A DNA stretch of 34,841 bases from Geofilum rubicundum JCM 15548 (GCF_000974365.1 NZ_BAZW01000044.1:1-34841), one strand, 5' to 3'. Shown: positions 1 through 9,491, counted from the first letter of the stretch. Program-made: numbers and translations. Notes: generated from the sequence alone by a model not told the origin.

Positions 1-33
1 GTCAAAGTAGAAGTAAGTATTAAAAAGAATATC

Positions 34-1491
34 ATGAGAAACAAAAAGTTTTTTTTCGGACTTAAAAAAAGCAGTAGGATTTATTTGTCCTTGTTGCTTA
101 GTGCATTTTTGATGCTTTTATTTACAACATGCCAAAAGAATGATGATAACTTTTTTGAAGAAAGAAGGGTTCAAGGGAGAATTTCTTTTTTGGATGTAGT
201 AGATGCTAGAGCATTGATACTGGGTGGTGATGAAGGCAACCTGAAATCGGAAGGGTTAACAACTGGAACCCCTGAAAATTCAATCTTTAAAATAACGGAA
301 GATGGCGTTGTTCAGGAAATTACTTACTGGCAGATTGATACTATTTATATCGAAACAGAAGATGGCATGGAAACCAAAATTGACTCCGTGGAGCTCACAA
401 ATACATTATACCCGGTTCATATCTTTAATGCTGATGATAATCATTTAATTGTATGTTTCGATCAGGTAGCAGAAGAGGCCACCAATGGTTATTTTGAGTT
501 GGAATACTTGGTGAGAAAATCCGATGGAGCTGTTTTTGAGCTACCCTTAGGTTACAGACCAATAACAAGATGGAGTCATTTTAATCAAATGTTCAAAAAC
601 GAAGAAAGTTCTGTTCTTATACAAACAGACGAAGCGGGTTATATCTACTTTGTTGGTAAGAACGATATTATCAAACTAAGCACCCAGAATCCAGAGAATG
701 TTACCTTCCAACAAATCACAACAACTGAGGTTTCGGGTGAAGGTGTTACTAATTATCGTGTTAATGGGTCCGGTCATATTATTTTTAACAGCGAAGGCAT
801 TAGTAACCCAAGAGTTACAAAGTTAAGATTCAGCTCCGGCGGGTTGGCATATCCCAATAAAAATATTATACCGTTTTGGCTTGGGTTTGACAATAGTTTT
901 TATTACTCATACACACCTGATTATCAACCTGGAGTGCCTAGCATGCCGGTTGTTGAAAAATTAACTATTGAGAATGGACAAATCAACTATGAAAAGATAG
1001 GGGAAGTAAACCACCCAGATGCTGACTTGACTTATATGGGAATTGGTAGTTTTATTTTTAGAATGGAAGCCATCAATAAAATCGTGGTTATGGATTTTGT
1101 CGACAATATGGATCAAATCGGGGATGTTGTGGCAGAAGTATATAATAATGATAATCAAGTCAAAGTGTTTTCCATGGAAGAATTAGGAATAACATCAATA
1201 AATATTGGTCTTTGCTCTGATAATTATTATTACTTGGCCGGTCTAAATGGAAACCAGCCGGTTCTTCTGAAGGTAAACCCCTCTGTTTTTCCTCATAGTG
1301 TGGAGCAATTGGTTCCTGAAGGTTCGTATGATATTTACAAAATGGCAGTGACATCCGATGATTATGTTATGATTCATGCCTTACGCATGTCTGACGGCAA
1401 TCATGTAATTTCCCAGATATCGCCAACAGGTGTAATTACACAAATGGAAGATATTGGAACTGAAGTAATACAACTTGTCCAAATCAGATAA
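34..1491 (+). CDS. Unrecognised exported lipoprotein, 485 aa
   Basis: The protein opens with a basic N-terminus, a hydrophobic stretch at about residues 16-31 and a lipobox-like LFTTC, so it is probably lipid-anchored at Cys33 and exported. The remainder has no transmembrane segment and is rich in short beta-type stretches with aromatic and Asp/Asn-Gly turns (for example the IYFVGKNDIIKL and YYYLAGLNGNQPVLLKV patches). That texture resembles a beta-propeller, but I cannot assign a family. The ATG at 34 is chosen because it directly precedes the signal sequence, so the gene is complete despite lying next to the window edge. Base composition is AT-rich, like the genes up to about 4.2 kb and unlike the core genes that follow. 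No same-strand neighbour is closely spaced, so it is probably a single transcription unit. Function unknown. Confidence 0.8.
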   Translation: MRNKKFFFGLKKSSRIYLSLLLSAFLMLLFTTCQKNDDNFFEERRVQGRISFLDVVDARALILGGDEGNLKSEGLTTGTPENSIFKITEDGVVQEITYWQIDTIYIETEDGMETKIDSVELTNTLYPVHIFNADDNHLIVCFDQVAEEATNGYFELEYLVRKSDGAVFELPLGYRPITRWSHFNQMFKNEESSVLIQTDEAGYIYFVGKNDIIKLSTQNPENVTFQQITTTEVSGEGVTNYRVNGSGHIIFNSEGISNPRVTKLRFSSGGLAYPNKNIIPFWLGFDNSFYYSYTPDYQPGVPSMPVVEKLTIENGQINYEKIGEVNHPDADLTYMGIGSFIFRMEAINKIVVMDFVDNMDQIGDVVAEVYNNDNQVKVFSMEELGITSINIGLCSDNYYYLAGLNGNQPVLLKVNPSVFPHSVEQLVPEGSYDIYKMAVTSDDYVMIHALRMSDGNHVISQISPTGVITQMEDIGTEVIQLVQIR

Positions 1492-1700
1492 ACACCAAAA
1501 TATCACTAATGGCACTCCACTCCCATAATTAAACAAATTCTTCAAAAGCCATATGCTCGTTAAATCAGACACTGACAATGTCAGACAACGCACTAAATAG
1601 TAATCTAACCGCATGGCTGTTATGAATACATAGTGCCTCATGCAGGAAAACCAACCTGCAACCTTGATATAATAAAATAGAGAGTAAAGGATCGTTATGA

Positions 1701-2159
1701 GTGTGCCAAATTATGATGAGAATAGAAAAGTTTATCGAGAATAAGAAACAGTTCCTGGACTTACTGTTATTAGCGGACGAGCAGGAAGATATGATTGACA
1801 AGTATTTGTCTGGTGGAGATTTATTCGCGTTGTTTGAGGGTGATTTGAAAAGTGTCTGCGTTGTTGTGCCGATAAGTAGGGACACCTGCGAGTTGAAAAA
1901 CATAGCGACCTGTGAGAAATATCAAGGCAAAGGTTACGGAAGAGCATTGATTAACTTCATTTCTGATTACTACAAAAGCGACTACAAAACTATGCTTGTC
2001 GGGACAGGCGAAACACCAGGGATATTGTCGTTCTATGAAGGTTGTGGATTTAAAAAGTCACATCGGGTTAAGAATTTTTTTACAGACAATTACGACCACC
2101 CTATGTTTGACGGCGACATTCAACTTGTTGATATGATTTATCTTAAAAAGGACTTATAG
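1701..2159 (+). CDS. GNAT-family N-acetyltransferase
   Basis: A 152-residue protein of normal GNAT length. The acetyl-CoA binding motif A is visible at about residues 69-84 ([16 protein letters not shown]; the Q-G-K-G-Y-G segment matches the family Q/R-x-x-G-x-G/A signature). A later [13 protein letters not shown] segment is the usual beta-strand/helix end of the fold. It should transfer an acetyl group from acetyl-CoA to an amine; the substrate cannot be read from sequence. The frame opens with GTG at 1701; ATG codons at 1713 and 1716 are equally possible starts. The following methyltransferase begins 14 bases after its stop, so the pair is probably co-transcribed. Both genes are AT-rich compared with the core of the window, which fits an accessory pair. 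Confidence 0.85.
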   Translation: MCQIMMRIEKFIENKKQFLDLLLLADEQEDMIDKYLSGGDLFALFEGDLKSVCVVVPISRDTCELKNIATCEKYQGKGYGRALINFISDYYKSDYKTMLVGTGETPGILSFYEGCGFKKSHRVKNFFTDNYDHPMFDGDIQLVDMIYLKKDL

Positions 2160-2173
2160 GAATACAAGATGGT

Positions 2174-2956
2174 ATGGCAAAAATAGACAACAATATGAAG
2201 CAGTGGTACGAAACCTTATTCGAAAATTACGGTGAAAAATACGACAATGAATCTTTTTCACAAGGTACAATTGGGGAGTGTGATTTTATTGAGAAAGAAA
2301 TCAATCATGATAAAAAACTAAAAATCATAGATATAGGATGCGGCACTGGTCGACATGCCATTGAATTAGCCAAGAGAGGTTATTCAATAACAGGCATTGA
2401 TTTATCGGAGTCGTTGCTTGAAAAAGCCAGAGAAAAAGCAAAACAAAAAGGATTGCAAATCGATTTTTTAAAACATGATGCTCGTAATCTGCCCTTCGAC
2501 AAACAATTTGATGTTGCAATAATGATGTGCGAAGGCGCTTTCCCATTAATGGAAACAGATGAAATGAATTACGAAATTCTCAAAAATGTTTCTCAATCAT
2601 TAAAGGAAAACGCAAAATTTATATTTACTACCCTCAATGGCTTATTTCCAATATTCAATTCTATCGAAGAATTTTGTGCCGCAAATACCGATGATGGAAA
2701 TGCAACGTATCACAAAAACACTTTTGATTTAATGACATTCAGAGATTACAATATAACGAAAGTTGAAGATGACAATGGTGTAGAAAAAGAACTCAAATGT
2801 AATGAAAGGTATTATATACCATCTGAAATTACTTGGTTGTTGAAAACACTTGGATTTAAAAAAATTGAAATTTTCGGAGCAAAACTGGGAGCTTTTTCCC
2901 GAGAAGATAAACTAACAACGGATGATTTTGAAATGTTAGTCATTACAGAAAGATAA
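2174..2956 (+). CDS. Class I SAM-dependent methyltransferase
   Basis: A 260-residue cytosolic methyltransferase. Motif I is clear (IIDIGCGTGRHAIELAKRG, about residues 50-68), followed by the acidic end of beta-2 (ITGIDLSESLLEKA) and a post-I segment in which Asp105 (KHDARNLPF) should contact the adenine. The C-terminal half (ITWLLKTLGFKKIEIFGAKLG) matches small-molecule methyltransferases of the Methyltransf_25/11 type. The substrate is not evident. ATG at 2174 lies 14 bases after the acetyltransferase stop, suggesting one transcript. A weak inverted repeat (ATCAGGG at 2997-3003, CCCTGAT at 3022-3028) follows the gene, but without a T-tract it is not a convincing terminator. Confidence 0.88.
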   Translation: MAKIDNNMKQWYETLFENYGEKYDNESFSQGTIGECDFIEKEINHDKKLKIIDIGCGTGRHAIELAKRGYSITGIDLSESLLEKAREKAKQKGLQIDFLKHDARNLPFDKQFDVAIMMCEGAFPLMETDEMNYEILKNVSQSLKENAKFIFTTLNGLFPIFNSIEEFCAANTDDGNATYHKNTFDLMTFRDYNITKVEDDNGVEKELKCNERYYIPSEITWLLKTLGFKKIEIFGAKLGAFSREDKLTTDDFEMLVITER

Positions 2957-3115
2957 AATACACAAACGCACAGCACCGAACACAAAAAACTTAACAATCA
3001 GGGCATTATAACACACTCCATCCCTGATATGAATGGCTACAACATGGAAACGCAAAGCACAACCATCTCTGTAGGTTATACATTTTTATTGCCTGAATAA
3101 CATCTTCAGACATCA

Positions 3116-3936
3116 CTACTTTTCCCCGAAAAAGATATTATAGCTCCGTTTCTTTTTCAATAGGCGGATGTTCAGTTTGACATTGATGGTGAAGAATAAT
3201 TTTAAGAGAGAATCCTGAAAGCTTCCGTTTTTGCTGAACTGGTCGAAGTATTTTTTATACATTTTGAAGCCTTTAATGACGTTATCGGTAACATCATCGT
3301 TGGATAGCAATTTCAAATGGGAGCGGTTGAAGGCGGTTTGGTATTGGGGTAAGGTCCAATGGTGAAAATTCATTCTCTTTTTCCAACGCTTTAGAAACAC
3401 ATTCTCATGGGCGGTGGTTAAGATATCGGCAATGATGAATTGTCCCCCGGGTTTTAATACTCTGCCTATTTCGTCGATAAACAGGTCTTTGTGGGGATAG
3501 TGAAAGGCACTTTCAATATTAATGACGATGTCGATGCTGTTGCTTTGAATTTTGGTTAAATCCTGGGCGTTGCCTCAATAAACAGGGCATTTTGGATATT
3601 TCTTTTCTCCTTTTCTTCATTGGCGATTTCCACGTTATGGGGGTTGATGTCCACGCCAGTTACACTTTTAACCGGATGATTTTGGGCCACATACAAGGTC
3701 CCAATGCCATTGCCACAACCGATGTCCAATACATCTTTGCCTTCTAGGGTGCTATACTTTTCGATGCAGTATTCCAGCAAATTATCCTGGGCCTGACTGA
3801 AACTGTCTTTATCATCCTTATAGAAGGGATAGTGAAGCATGTGATAGTCGCCATTAATGGTTTTAAGGGCGGCATTCATGGCTTCATAGTAATCTCTGGT
3901 AGCAAATGCTATTTTTGTTAAGCTATATATGGACAT
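3116..3936 (-). pseudogene. SAM-dependent methyltransferase, broken by a one-base frameshift
   Basis: The N-terminal part (3936 down to about 3574) carries a complete SAM motif I (VLDIGCGNGIGTLYVAQNH) and the GVDINPHNVEIA acidic segment. It then falls out of frame and stops at 3556-3558. Adding one G in the coding strand at 3572-3576 (GAGGC read as GAGGGC) restores continuous homology-like sequence: EGNAQDLTKI, then SIDIVINIESAFHYPHKD, then IGRVLKPGGQFIIADI. The frame then runs on through WKKRMNFHHW to the stop at 3116. The restored protein would be 273 residues, a normal length. As written, the gene cannot make the second half. The lesion has the same form as three others in this window, so a consensus error is as likely as true decay. 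Confidence 0.85.
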
Positions 3937-4240
3937 GTTGAAGGTTTGTGGATTTTGTGTATTCAGAACTTTTGCTTACAGTAAAGAATGGATTTTTTTA
4001 TGGCATTAGAAAATATCTTGCTGTTTTTTTCAACCTTCCCTTTTAAAATGGCTTGTAACCCAAACCGCCAATCTGTCGTAACAAGGGGTATCATCATGGC
4101 ACGAAAATAGCTATGTAATAATTAATTAGAACTTACGTTTTAAAGATATTAATACCCCGTATCAAAACCGAGAGTGGAATGCCAGACCCTGATAAGGCTG
4201 GCATTCTTTACCAAAAGGCTTCTTCACATATATTCTTATA
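3937..4240. other. Intergenic stretch with one hairpin
   Basis: These 304 bases separate the divergent methyltransferase and NlpC/P60 genes. I find no convincing ORF, tRNA or promoter with a good TAnnTTTG box. The only structure is a 9-bp perfect inverted repeat near the right end, listed separately. Confidence 0.5.
4177..4209 (+). terminator. Hairpin upstream of the NlpC/P60 gene
   Basis: GAATGCCAG (4177-4185) is the perfect inverse of CTGGCATTC (4198-4206), with a 12-base loop and TTT following. It looks like an intrinsic terminator reading rightwards, but the nearest + strand gene upstream ends 1.2 kb away. It could instead be a leader structure of the gene starting at 4241, 32 bases on. 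Confidence 0.4.
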
Positions 4241-4804
4241 ATGCCATATACCAGACTCAAACTATCAGTGCTTATGACGCTATTGCTCTCTGTAGCGATG
4301 CTGTGGGCCTGTTCAAAAAATTTGTATCAGTCGCAAAACGGTCAGGACACAGTGATTAAAACGGATAACCGGGAGTTGGAAAAGTTCATGGAACAGGGCT
4401 TTGAAAAGCCGTTGAATACTTCAAGGACGAGTGCGAGCGAGATTATCAGAACAGCTCGAAAGTATCTGGGAGTTCCTCACTGCATGGGGGGAACGACTTT
4501 CAATTGTATGGATTGCTCAGGGCTGTTGTTTACGACATTTGGCGAGCATGGGATTGAGGTACCGCGCAGCTCGGAAGAACAAGCAAGGTATGGGCGCTAT
4601 ATTGGGAACCGGTCGGAGTTGCAAAGGGGTGATCTGGTGTTTTTTATTCGTTCCTATAAAACCAGCAAGTACATTACGCACTCGGGTATTTATCTGGGCA
4701 ATAATGAGTTTATTCATGCCTCTTCGTCACAGGGGGTTACCACTACTTCCCTCAGCAATAGCTGGTGGAGCGAGCGCTTTATTTTTGGGACCCGTATTTT
4801 TTGA
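4241..4804 (+). CDS. NlpC/P60 cell-wall peptidase, lipoprotein
   Basis: A 187-residue lipoprotein with the signal ending in LWAC (lipid-modified Cys24), so it acts in the periplasm, probably on an inner leaflet facing peptidoglycan. The NlpC/P60 domain spans about residues 65-187. The nucleophile is Cys92 in the family motif MDCSGLL, and His147 (THSGIYLG) and His159 (FIHASS) supply the catalytic His and its polar partner. Members cut D-Glu/DAP or similar bonds in stem peptides and serve in wall turnover. Length and domain order are typical. Its 3' end overlaps the 3' end of the photolyase gene on the other strand by 26 bases, which is a convergent arrangement without a separate terminator. 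Confidence 0.92.
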   Translation: MPYTRLKLSVLMTLLLSVAMLWACSKNLYQSQNGQDTVIKTDNRELEKFMEQGFEKPLNTSRTSASEIIRTARKYLGVPHCMGGTTFNCMDCSGLLFTTFGEHGIEVPRSSEEQARYGRYIGNRSELQRGDLVFFIRSYKTSKYITHSGIYLGNNEFIHASSSQGVTTTSLSNSWWSERFIFGTRIF

Positions 4805-6044
4805 CAAAACTACCGGTGGGGTCGAACTTTTCGGCTTGCTTTTTTAGGTTAAAGCGGCGGTTGACGCGGCTGTCGGTGCCTCTGCCCGACTGGTACGCCC
4901 AATTGCCATAGTTGCTGTATACGTCGTAATCCACCAATAAGTATTCGAACCAGGCTGCGCCCCATTGCCAGTTGACTTTTAGTTCTTTGGAGAGGTAAAA
5001 TGAGACGAGCATTCGTCCCCGGTTACTCATGAAGCCGGTGGCTTTTAACTCACGCATAAGGGCATCGACGAGGGGCTGACCGGTGCTTCCCTCCCGCCAC
5101 ATGTTGAAGGCGTCATAATCGTTGTACATGGTGGGTTCTGAGGTACGCAGGCCTTTCAGCCAGAACAGTTTTTCGCCGTAGCGCATGATTAAATACCGGA
5201 AATAATCGCGCCAGATGAGCTGCTCTTTGAGGGTTTTGATCGAGATCTGTGCCTCTTCGTCTGGCTGGGATGGGGCACTCAGGTGCTGCCAGATTTTCCG
5301 GACGGATAAGGATCCATTGGCCAGCCAGGGTGCCAAATGGGAAGAAAAGTGAGCTCCCTCTAACTGGTTTCTGGTTTCTGAATAGCGCCATGGAGCGCCA
5401 CTGTTGATATAGGTCTCCATTCGCTCCAGACCGGCCGTCTCGCCGCCTTTAAACAGTCCGGATGGTCCCGTGGGGATGGAATACACTTCGGGGATGGCCG
5501 TCTGATCTCCCTGATAGCGGGGCATATGGGTGATGGTAGGACTGGTCGATACATAAACCCCAAGAGGTTCTACTTTGTTTTTGAAGGCGGTATAATAAAA
5601 GGGTGATTTATCGACGGTAAAGGGAACTTGGTCGGGCGTAAACAGCATGCTTCCGGGCGTGAGTTGCAGGTGCAATTGCTCGGAAAGCATGGACTGCTCG
5701 GACAACTCTTCAGCGGCATATTCTTCCTGGGCGTAAATGGCCTGGGCATCGCAGCGGACATACAGTTCTTTCAGGATGACGACCGGGTCTCCTTTAAAGA
5801 TCAACAAGTGGTTGCCGGCATTTTGAATTTGTTCAGACAAATTCAAGACGGTCTCATACAAGAAGGTCAAACGATGCGCTGCTATTCGCGGAAAGTCCAG
5901 GTCCGGAAAGTTCGTCCACCATTTATCGTCAAAGATAAAAACGGGTACAATAGGGCGCCCGGTGGATAAGGCCTTTTGCAAGGAGGGATTGTCGTGCAGG
6001 CGCAAATCGTTGCGGAACCAATAGATAACAGGCTGTTGTGTCAT
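4779..6044 (-). CDS. Cryptochrome-DASH / photolyase family flavoprotein
   Basis: A 421-residue photolyase-superfamily protein. The N-terminal antenna (Rossmann) domain starts with VIYWFRNDLRLHDNPSL and includes VPVFIFDD. The C-terminal FAD domain contains LIWRDYFRYL, ATGFMSNRGRMLVSFYL and YSNYGNWAYQSGRGTDSRVNRRFN, which match the DASH subgroup more closely than class I photolyases. Such proteins bind FAD (and often MTHF) and repair cyclobutane dimers, mainly in single-stranded DNA. The ATG at 6044 (MTQQPVIYW) is preferred to an in-frame upstream codon at 6080 because the family begins directly before the first beta strand. The DJ-1 gene ends 65 bases upstream on the same strand, so the two may be co-transcribed. 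Confidence 0.92.
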   Translation of the reverse strand: MTQQPVIYWFRNDLRLHDNPSLQKALSTGRPIVPVFIFDDKWWTNFPDLDFPRIAAHRLTFLYETVLNLSEQIQNAGNHLLIFKGDPVVILKELYVRCDAQAIYAQEEYAAEELSEQSMLSEQLHLQLTPGSMLFTPDQVPFTVDKSPFYYTAFKNKVEPLGVYVSTSPTITHMPRYQGDQTAIPEVYSIPTGPSGLFKGGETAGLERMETYINSGAPWRYSETRNQLEGAHFSSHLAPWLANGSLSVRKIWQHLSAPSQPDEEAQISIKTLKEQLIWRDYFRYLIMRYGEKLFWLKGLRTSEPTMYNDYDAFNMWREGSTGQPLVDALMRELKATGFMSNRGRMLVSFYLSKELKVNWQWGAAWFEYLLVDYDVYSNYGNWAYQSGRGTDSRVNRRFNLKKQAEKFDPTGSFVKKYGSQK

Positions 6045-6109
6045 GTTTACTGTTTTAGTGACAAACATTAAACACAACAAGCCGAAATTAGTTTAAGAAA
6101 ACAGCGATC

Positions 6110-6657
6110 TTAAACGACCACCATTTTCTTTTTCAATTCCCTGGCGCTGGCTTCGTCGGAAAGGTTTTTGACTATTTCCAGCGAGAAGGCCATGGCGGCG
6201 CCAATGCCTTTTCCGGTAATAATTTTTCCATCTGTGAGCGCGGGTGTATCAACCATGTGGCGCCATAGAGATGCTTTTCAAATCCGGGATAACAGGTGGC
6301 TTTTTTCCCATTGAGTAAATGCATTTCTCCCAGAATCATAGGTGCGGCACAAATGGCCGCCAGCCATTTGTCGCGACTGTGGAACTGGGCGACCAGTTTC
6401 TTGACTTTTTCATTGGCCAATAAATTGGTGGCGCCGGGTATGCCACCGGGAAGCAGCAAGAGGGTGGCGCTATCCACTTCCACATCGTCCATAAAAACAT
6501 CGGTTTTCACCACAATGTCGTGCGCGCCTTTTACGTTGGGGGCACCGGTGGTAGACACCAGAAACACTTCGTAACCAGCTCTTCGTAAGACATCTGCAGG
6601 CGTCAGGGCTTCGACTTCTTCAAAGCCTGCTGCCAATAATATATAAATACGCTTCAT
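6110..6657 (-). pseudogene. DJ-1/PfpI family protein, broken by a one-base frameshift
   Basis: The N-terminal 150 residues are a clear DJ-1/PfpI protein: KRIYILLAAGFEEVEALTP, the LLLLPGG segment, and AAICAAPMILG, whose Cys is the conserved nucleophile-elbow cysteine. After KHLYGATW the frame goes wrong and ends early at 6172. Adding one G at coding position 6253-6254 (TGGTT read as TGGGTT) gives VDTPALTDGKIITGKGIG, then AAMAFSLEIVKNLSDEASA, and a stop at 6110-6112. The restored length is 182 residues, standard for DJ-1. Family roles are glyoxalase/deglycase or redox chaperone functions; which applies here is unknown. Start at ATG 6657 (MKRIY), not the upstream in-frame ATG at 6717, which would add a basic non-family extension. 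Confidence 0.85.
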
Positions 6658-6867
6658 ATGCAATGATTTTTTATTATATCTTCGCCGGATAACTATTTGC
6701 AGAATAAAGATAAGCATCTATTGTCTTTATTAAAAATATAGTTTACTGCTGAACCCGACTCACCATACAAATAACCTGTTTGTCACAACCTTAAGCCCTT
6801 TTGAATTAAACCTTTTGGGGTTTATTCCGTTTTAATTAGTAGGCTTTTATTTTTTTAGAGTTCGTAT

Positions 6868-6875
6868 TATTTTTG
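6868..6875 (+). promoter_or_regulatory. Bacteroidota -7 promoter box, TATTTTTG
   Basis: TATTTTTG fits the Bacteroidota primary-sigma -7 consensus TAnnTTTG. It lies 23 bases before the ATG at 6899, a normal leader length. It overlaps the GTG at 6875, which argues that this GTG is not the start codon. I see no good TTTG -33 box. Confidence 0.55.
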
Positions 6876-6898
6876 TGTTTTCGTTCAAAAACAACAAC

Positions 6899-9364
6899 AT
6901 GCTAAAAAACCAGGGAGATAAGGTGGCCATCTCGTTCGGCAACGACCGGATTACGTATGGCAATTTATTGGCTAAGATTGACAAATTTGCAGATTTACAC
7001 GCGTTGGATAAGGGGCAGCGGGCGGTTATTTTTTCGGAGAACCGACCAGGATGGTTTTATGCCTTTTATTCTATTTGGAAAAAATCAGGGACAGCCATTC
7101 CGGTGGATTTTATGGCCACAGCATCTGAAGTGGCTTATATTCTTAAAGACTCAACGCCTTCCGTCGTTTTTGTGTCTGCCGCCAAAAAGGCGGACATGGA
7201 AGAGGCCATTGCGCAGGCAGAGATTCTTACACAATTGATTGTCATTGACGAGTACGATCAGTTTGAACCTCAGTTGGTTTCAAAGGAGGACTTTCCACAG
7301 CCCAATGAGGCGGATACGGCGGTGATCATTTACACGTCCGGAACCACCGGATCGCCCAAAGGGGTGATGCTGTCCTATGCCAACCTGATCGCGAACGTTA
7401 CGGGCGTTTCCAAGCTGATTCCTATTTATTCAGAGAATTCCCGTGTCATGGTGCTTTTGCCCTTGCACCATATCTTCCCTCTGGTGGGTACCATGATTGC
7501 CCCTTTGAATGTGGGGGGCATGGTGGCCATTAGTCCATCCATGACCTCTGAGGACATCATGGGTACATTGCAGGCCAATCAAATTACCATTGTCATCGGG
7601 GTTCCCCGTCTGTATGCGGCCATCCGTAAAGGGGTGGTCGATAAGATTAATAAGAGTGGTGTAGCGAAAAAGCTGTTTGCTCTGGCCAAAAAAGTAAATT
7701 CACCGAAGTTCTCACGACTGGTCTTTGGAACCGTTCACCGCAAGTTTGGCGGAGCTGTCAGAAGTCTTGTTTCGGGTGGTGCTGCCCTGGATCCGGAGGT
7801 GGGTAACGATTTCAAAACCTTAGGTTTTGAAGTGCTCGAGGGATTTGGCATGACCGAAGCGGCACCCATGATTACCTTCACGCGTCCGGGACGTGTACGC
7901 ATCGGATCGCCCGGCGAGGCGCTTCCGGGCACCACCATTCGCATTGTGGATGGAGAAATCACGGCATCCGGCCCCAATATCATGCAGGGTTATTTCAACC
8001 GCCCCGAAGAAACGGCAGAGGTCATTAAGGATGGCTGGTTGTACACAGGCGATTTGGGCTATCTGGATGAGGATGGCTACCTGTATATCACGGGTCGGAA
8101 GAAAGAAATCATTGTGCTTTCCAACGGCAAGAATATCAACCCGACGGAACTGGAAGAAAAAATTCTGGCCTCACCCCTGGTGAAGGATGCCGGGGTGTTC
8201 TTTCATGAGGAACAACTCAATGCGGTTATTTTGCCGGAGGACCATGAAATGCTTGCTTCAGAAATAAAGGATACCATTCGCACGCAGTTGATTGAACCGC
8301 TGAACAACTCGGTGTCGTCCTACAAAAGGATTATGCAGTTTCACATCACCAATGAGGAACTGCCGCGCACCAGACTGGGGAAACTGCAAAGGTTTAAACT
8401 GGTGGATTTTACCATCTCTACGGAGCAGGAAGATACGGATGACACGGAAGTGGAGACTTCTGAAGAGTTTCAGATCATTGCCGATTTTATTTCGGTGGAA
8501 AAAGGTAAGAAGGTGAAGCCCGGTCACCATCTCGAATTTGATTTGGCCATGGATTCACTCGACCGGGTGGGACTGCAGGTTTATATCCATCAAAATTTCG
8601 GTATTGAAATTGAAGCTGCTCAACTGAGCCAATTCTCTACTGTGGAGCACCTGGCCGCGTATGTGGCGGAGAAGAAAACCAAAATGGAAGATGGCAAAAT
8701 TGACTGGACCGACATCCTTCGGGAGCGGGTCCATATTAAGTTGCCGGTGTCGTGGTACCCTACCCGACTCATCATGCGCTTATCAAAGGTGGGGTTCAAA
8801 ATCTATTTCCGTTACCGGTCCAAGGGACTGGAAAACATTCCTGAAGGTCCTTGTATTATTGCACCCAATCATCAAAGTTTTTTTGACGGACTGTTTGTCA
8901 CTTCGCTTTTACGGACCAGACAAATCAGTCAGACCTTTTTCTATGCCAAGGCGCAGCATGTAAAATTACCGATTGTTAAGTTTTTGGCCCGCCGCAACAA
9001 TGTGATTGTGGTAGATCTCAATAAAAACTTAAAGGAATCCATTCAAAAACTGGCCGAAGTGTTGCGGCATCAGAAGAACCTCATCATTTTCCCGGAAGGC
9101 ACCCGCTCCACCACCGGCAGCATCGGACAGTTTAAAAAGACTTTTGCCATTCTGAGTCGCGAACTCAACATTCCGGTGGTGCCTGTCTCCATAAAAGGTG
9201 CCATAGAAGCGCTGCCAAAAGGCAGCATTTTCCCGCGCCCCTGGAAAAAGGTTCAGGTCGAATTCTTACAGCCTGTCTATCCTGAAAACAATACCTACGA
9301 GCAAATTACCAATGCGGTGCGTAATAGGATTGTGGAGACCATGGATAATAAGGCGACCAGCTAA
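6899..9364 (+). CDS. Fused acyl-activating enzyme / acyl carrier domain / PlsC acyltransferase
   Basis: An 821-residue three-domain protein. Residues 1 to about 510 are an AMP-forming fatty acyl synthetase: the ATP-binding loop YTSGTTGSPKGVML is near residue 145, followed by EGFGMTEAAPM, YTGDLGYLDEDGYLYITGRKKE and a catalytic-Lys region near RTRLGKLQRFK. Residues about 525-600 form an acyl-carrier domain with the phosphopantetheine Ser553 in AMDSLDRVG. Residues about 635-821 are a glycerolipid acyltransferase with NHQSFFD (His658, HX4D) and FPEGTRSTTG (near 731). The likely reaction is activation of a fatty acid, loading onto the built-in carrier and transfer to a lysophospholipid at the inner membrane. 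This parallels E. coli Aas with the domains in reversed order and a carrier added; the substrate is inferred. The ATG at 6899 is chosen over GTG 6875 because of the promoter overlap. Confidence 0.9.
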   Translation: MLKNQGDKVAISFGNDRITYGNLLAKIDKFADLHALDKGQRAVIFSENRPGWFYAFYSIWKKSGTAIPVDFMATASEVAYILKDSTPSVVFVSAAKKADMEEAIAQAEILTQLIVIDEYDQFEPQLVSKEDFPQPNEADTAVIIYTSGTTGSPKGVMLSYANLIANVTGVSKLIPIYSENSRVMVLLPLHHIFPLVGTMIAPLNVGGMVAISPSMTSEDIMGTLQANQITIVIGVPRLYAAIRKGVVDKINKSGVAKKLFALAKKVNSPKFSRLVFGTVHRKFGGAVRSLVSGGAALDPEVGNDFKTLGFEVLEGFGMTEAAPMITFTRPGRVRIGSPGEALPGTTIRIVDGEITASGPNIMQGYFNRPEETAEVIKDGWLYTGDLGYLDEDGYLYITGRKKEIIVLSNGKNINPTELEEKILASPLVKDAGVFFHEEQLNAVILPEDHEMLASEIKDTIRTQLIEPLNNSVSSYKRIMQFHITNEELPRTRLGKLQRFKLVDFTISTEQEDTDDTEVETSEEFQIIADFISVEKGKKVKPGHHLEFDLAMDSLDRVGLQVYIHQNFGIEIEAAQLSQFSTVEHLAAYVAEKKTKMEDGKIDWTDILRERVHIKLPVSWYPTRLIMRLSKVGFKIYFRYRSKGLENIPEGPCIIAPNHQSFFDGLFVTSLLRTRQISQTFFYAKAQHVKLPIVKFLARRNNVIVVDLNKNLKESIQKLAEVLRHQKNLIIFPEGTRSTTGSIGQFKKTFAILSRELNIPVVPVSIKGAIEALPKGSIFPRPWKKVQVEFLQPVYPENNTYEQITNAVRNRIVETMDNKATS

Positions 9365-9397
9365 GCGTTCCAGCTAAAATTTCTGGCATAAATGTCT

Positions 9398-9441
9398 GAA
9401 TTTCCGTACCGCATATTTTTGTCGTACGGAAATTCTGTTTT
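9398..9441 (+). terminator. Terminator-like hairpin after the acyl synthetase fusion
   Basis: GAATTTCCGTAC (9398-9409) and GTACGGAAATTC (9424-9435) form a perfect 12-bp stem with a 14-base loop, followed by TGTTTT. It sits 34 bases after the stop codon at 9364. The loop itself holds a TATTTTTG word (9414-9421). Confidence 0.65.
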
Positions 9442-9456
9442 ATAACAGTTGTAAAA
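9438..9456. promoter_or_regulatory. Imperfect palindrome, possible operator
   Basis: TTTTATAACAGTTGTAAAA is symmetric at TTTTA/TAAAA and AAC/GTT around a central A, with one mismatch pair. It lies 36 bases upstream of the -7 box of the DUF554 gene. A second TTTTATAACA occurs at 9463-9472. A repressor site is possible but unproven. Confidence 0.25.
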
Positions 9457-9491
9457 TGCCGATTTTATAACAAGCCTTTACAAAAACGCCT

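Noticed and set aside
1559-3080. Possible integron gene cassette holding the GNAT and methyltransferase genes
   Set aside because: GTTAAAT at 1559-1565 and ACTTAAC at 2989-2995 resemble attC core sites, but no paired second core with the expected spacing and folding is present.
3556-3936. Stand-alone short methyltransferase, 126 aa
   Set aside because: The frame resumes after one added G, so this is the first part of a frameshifted gene and not an independent small protein.
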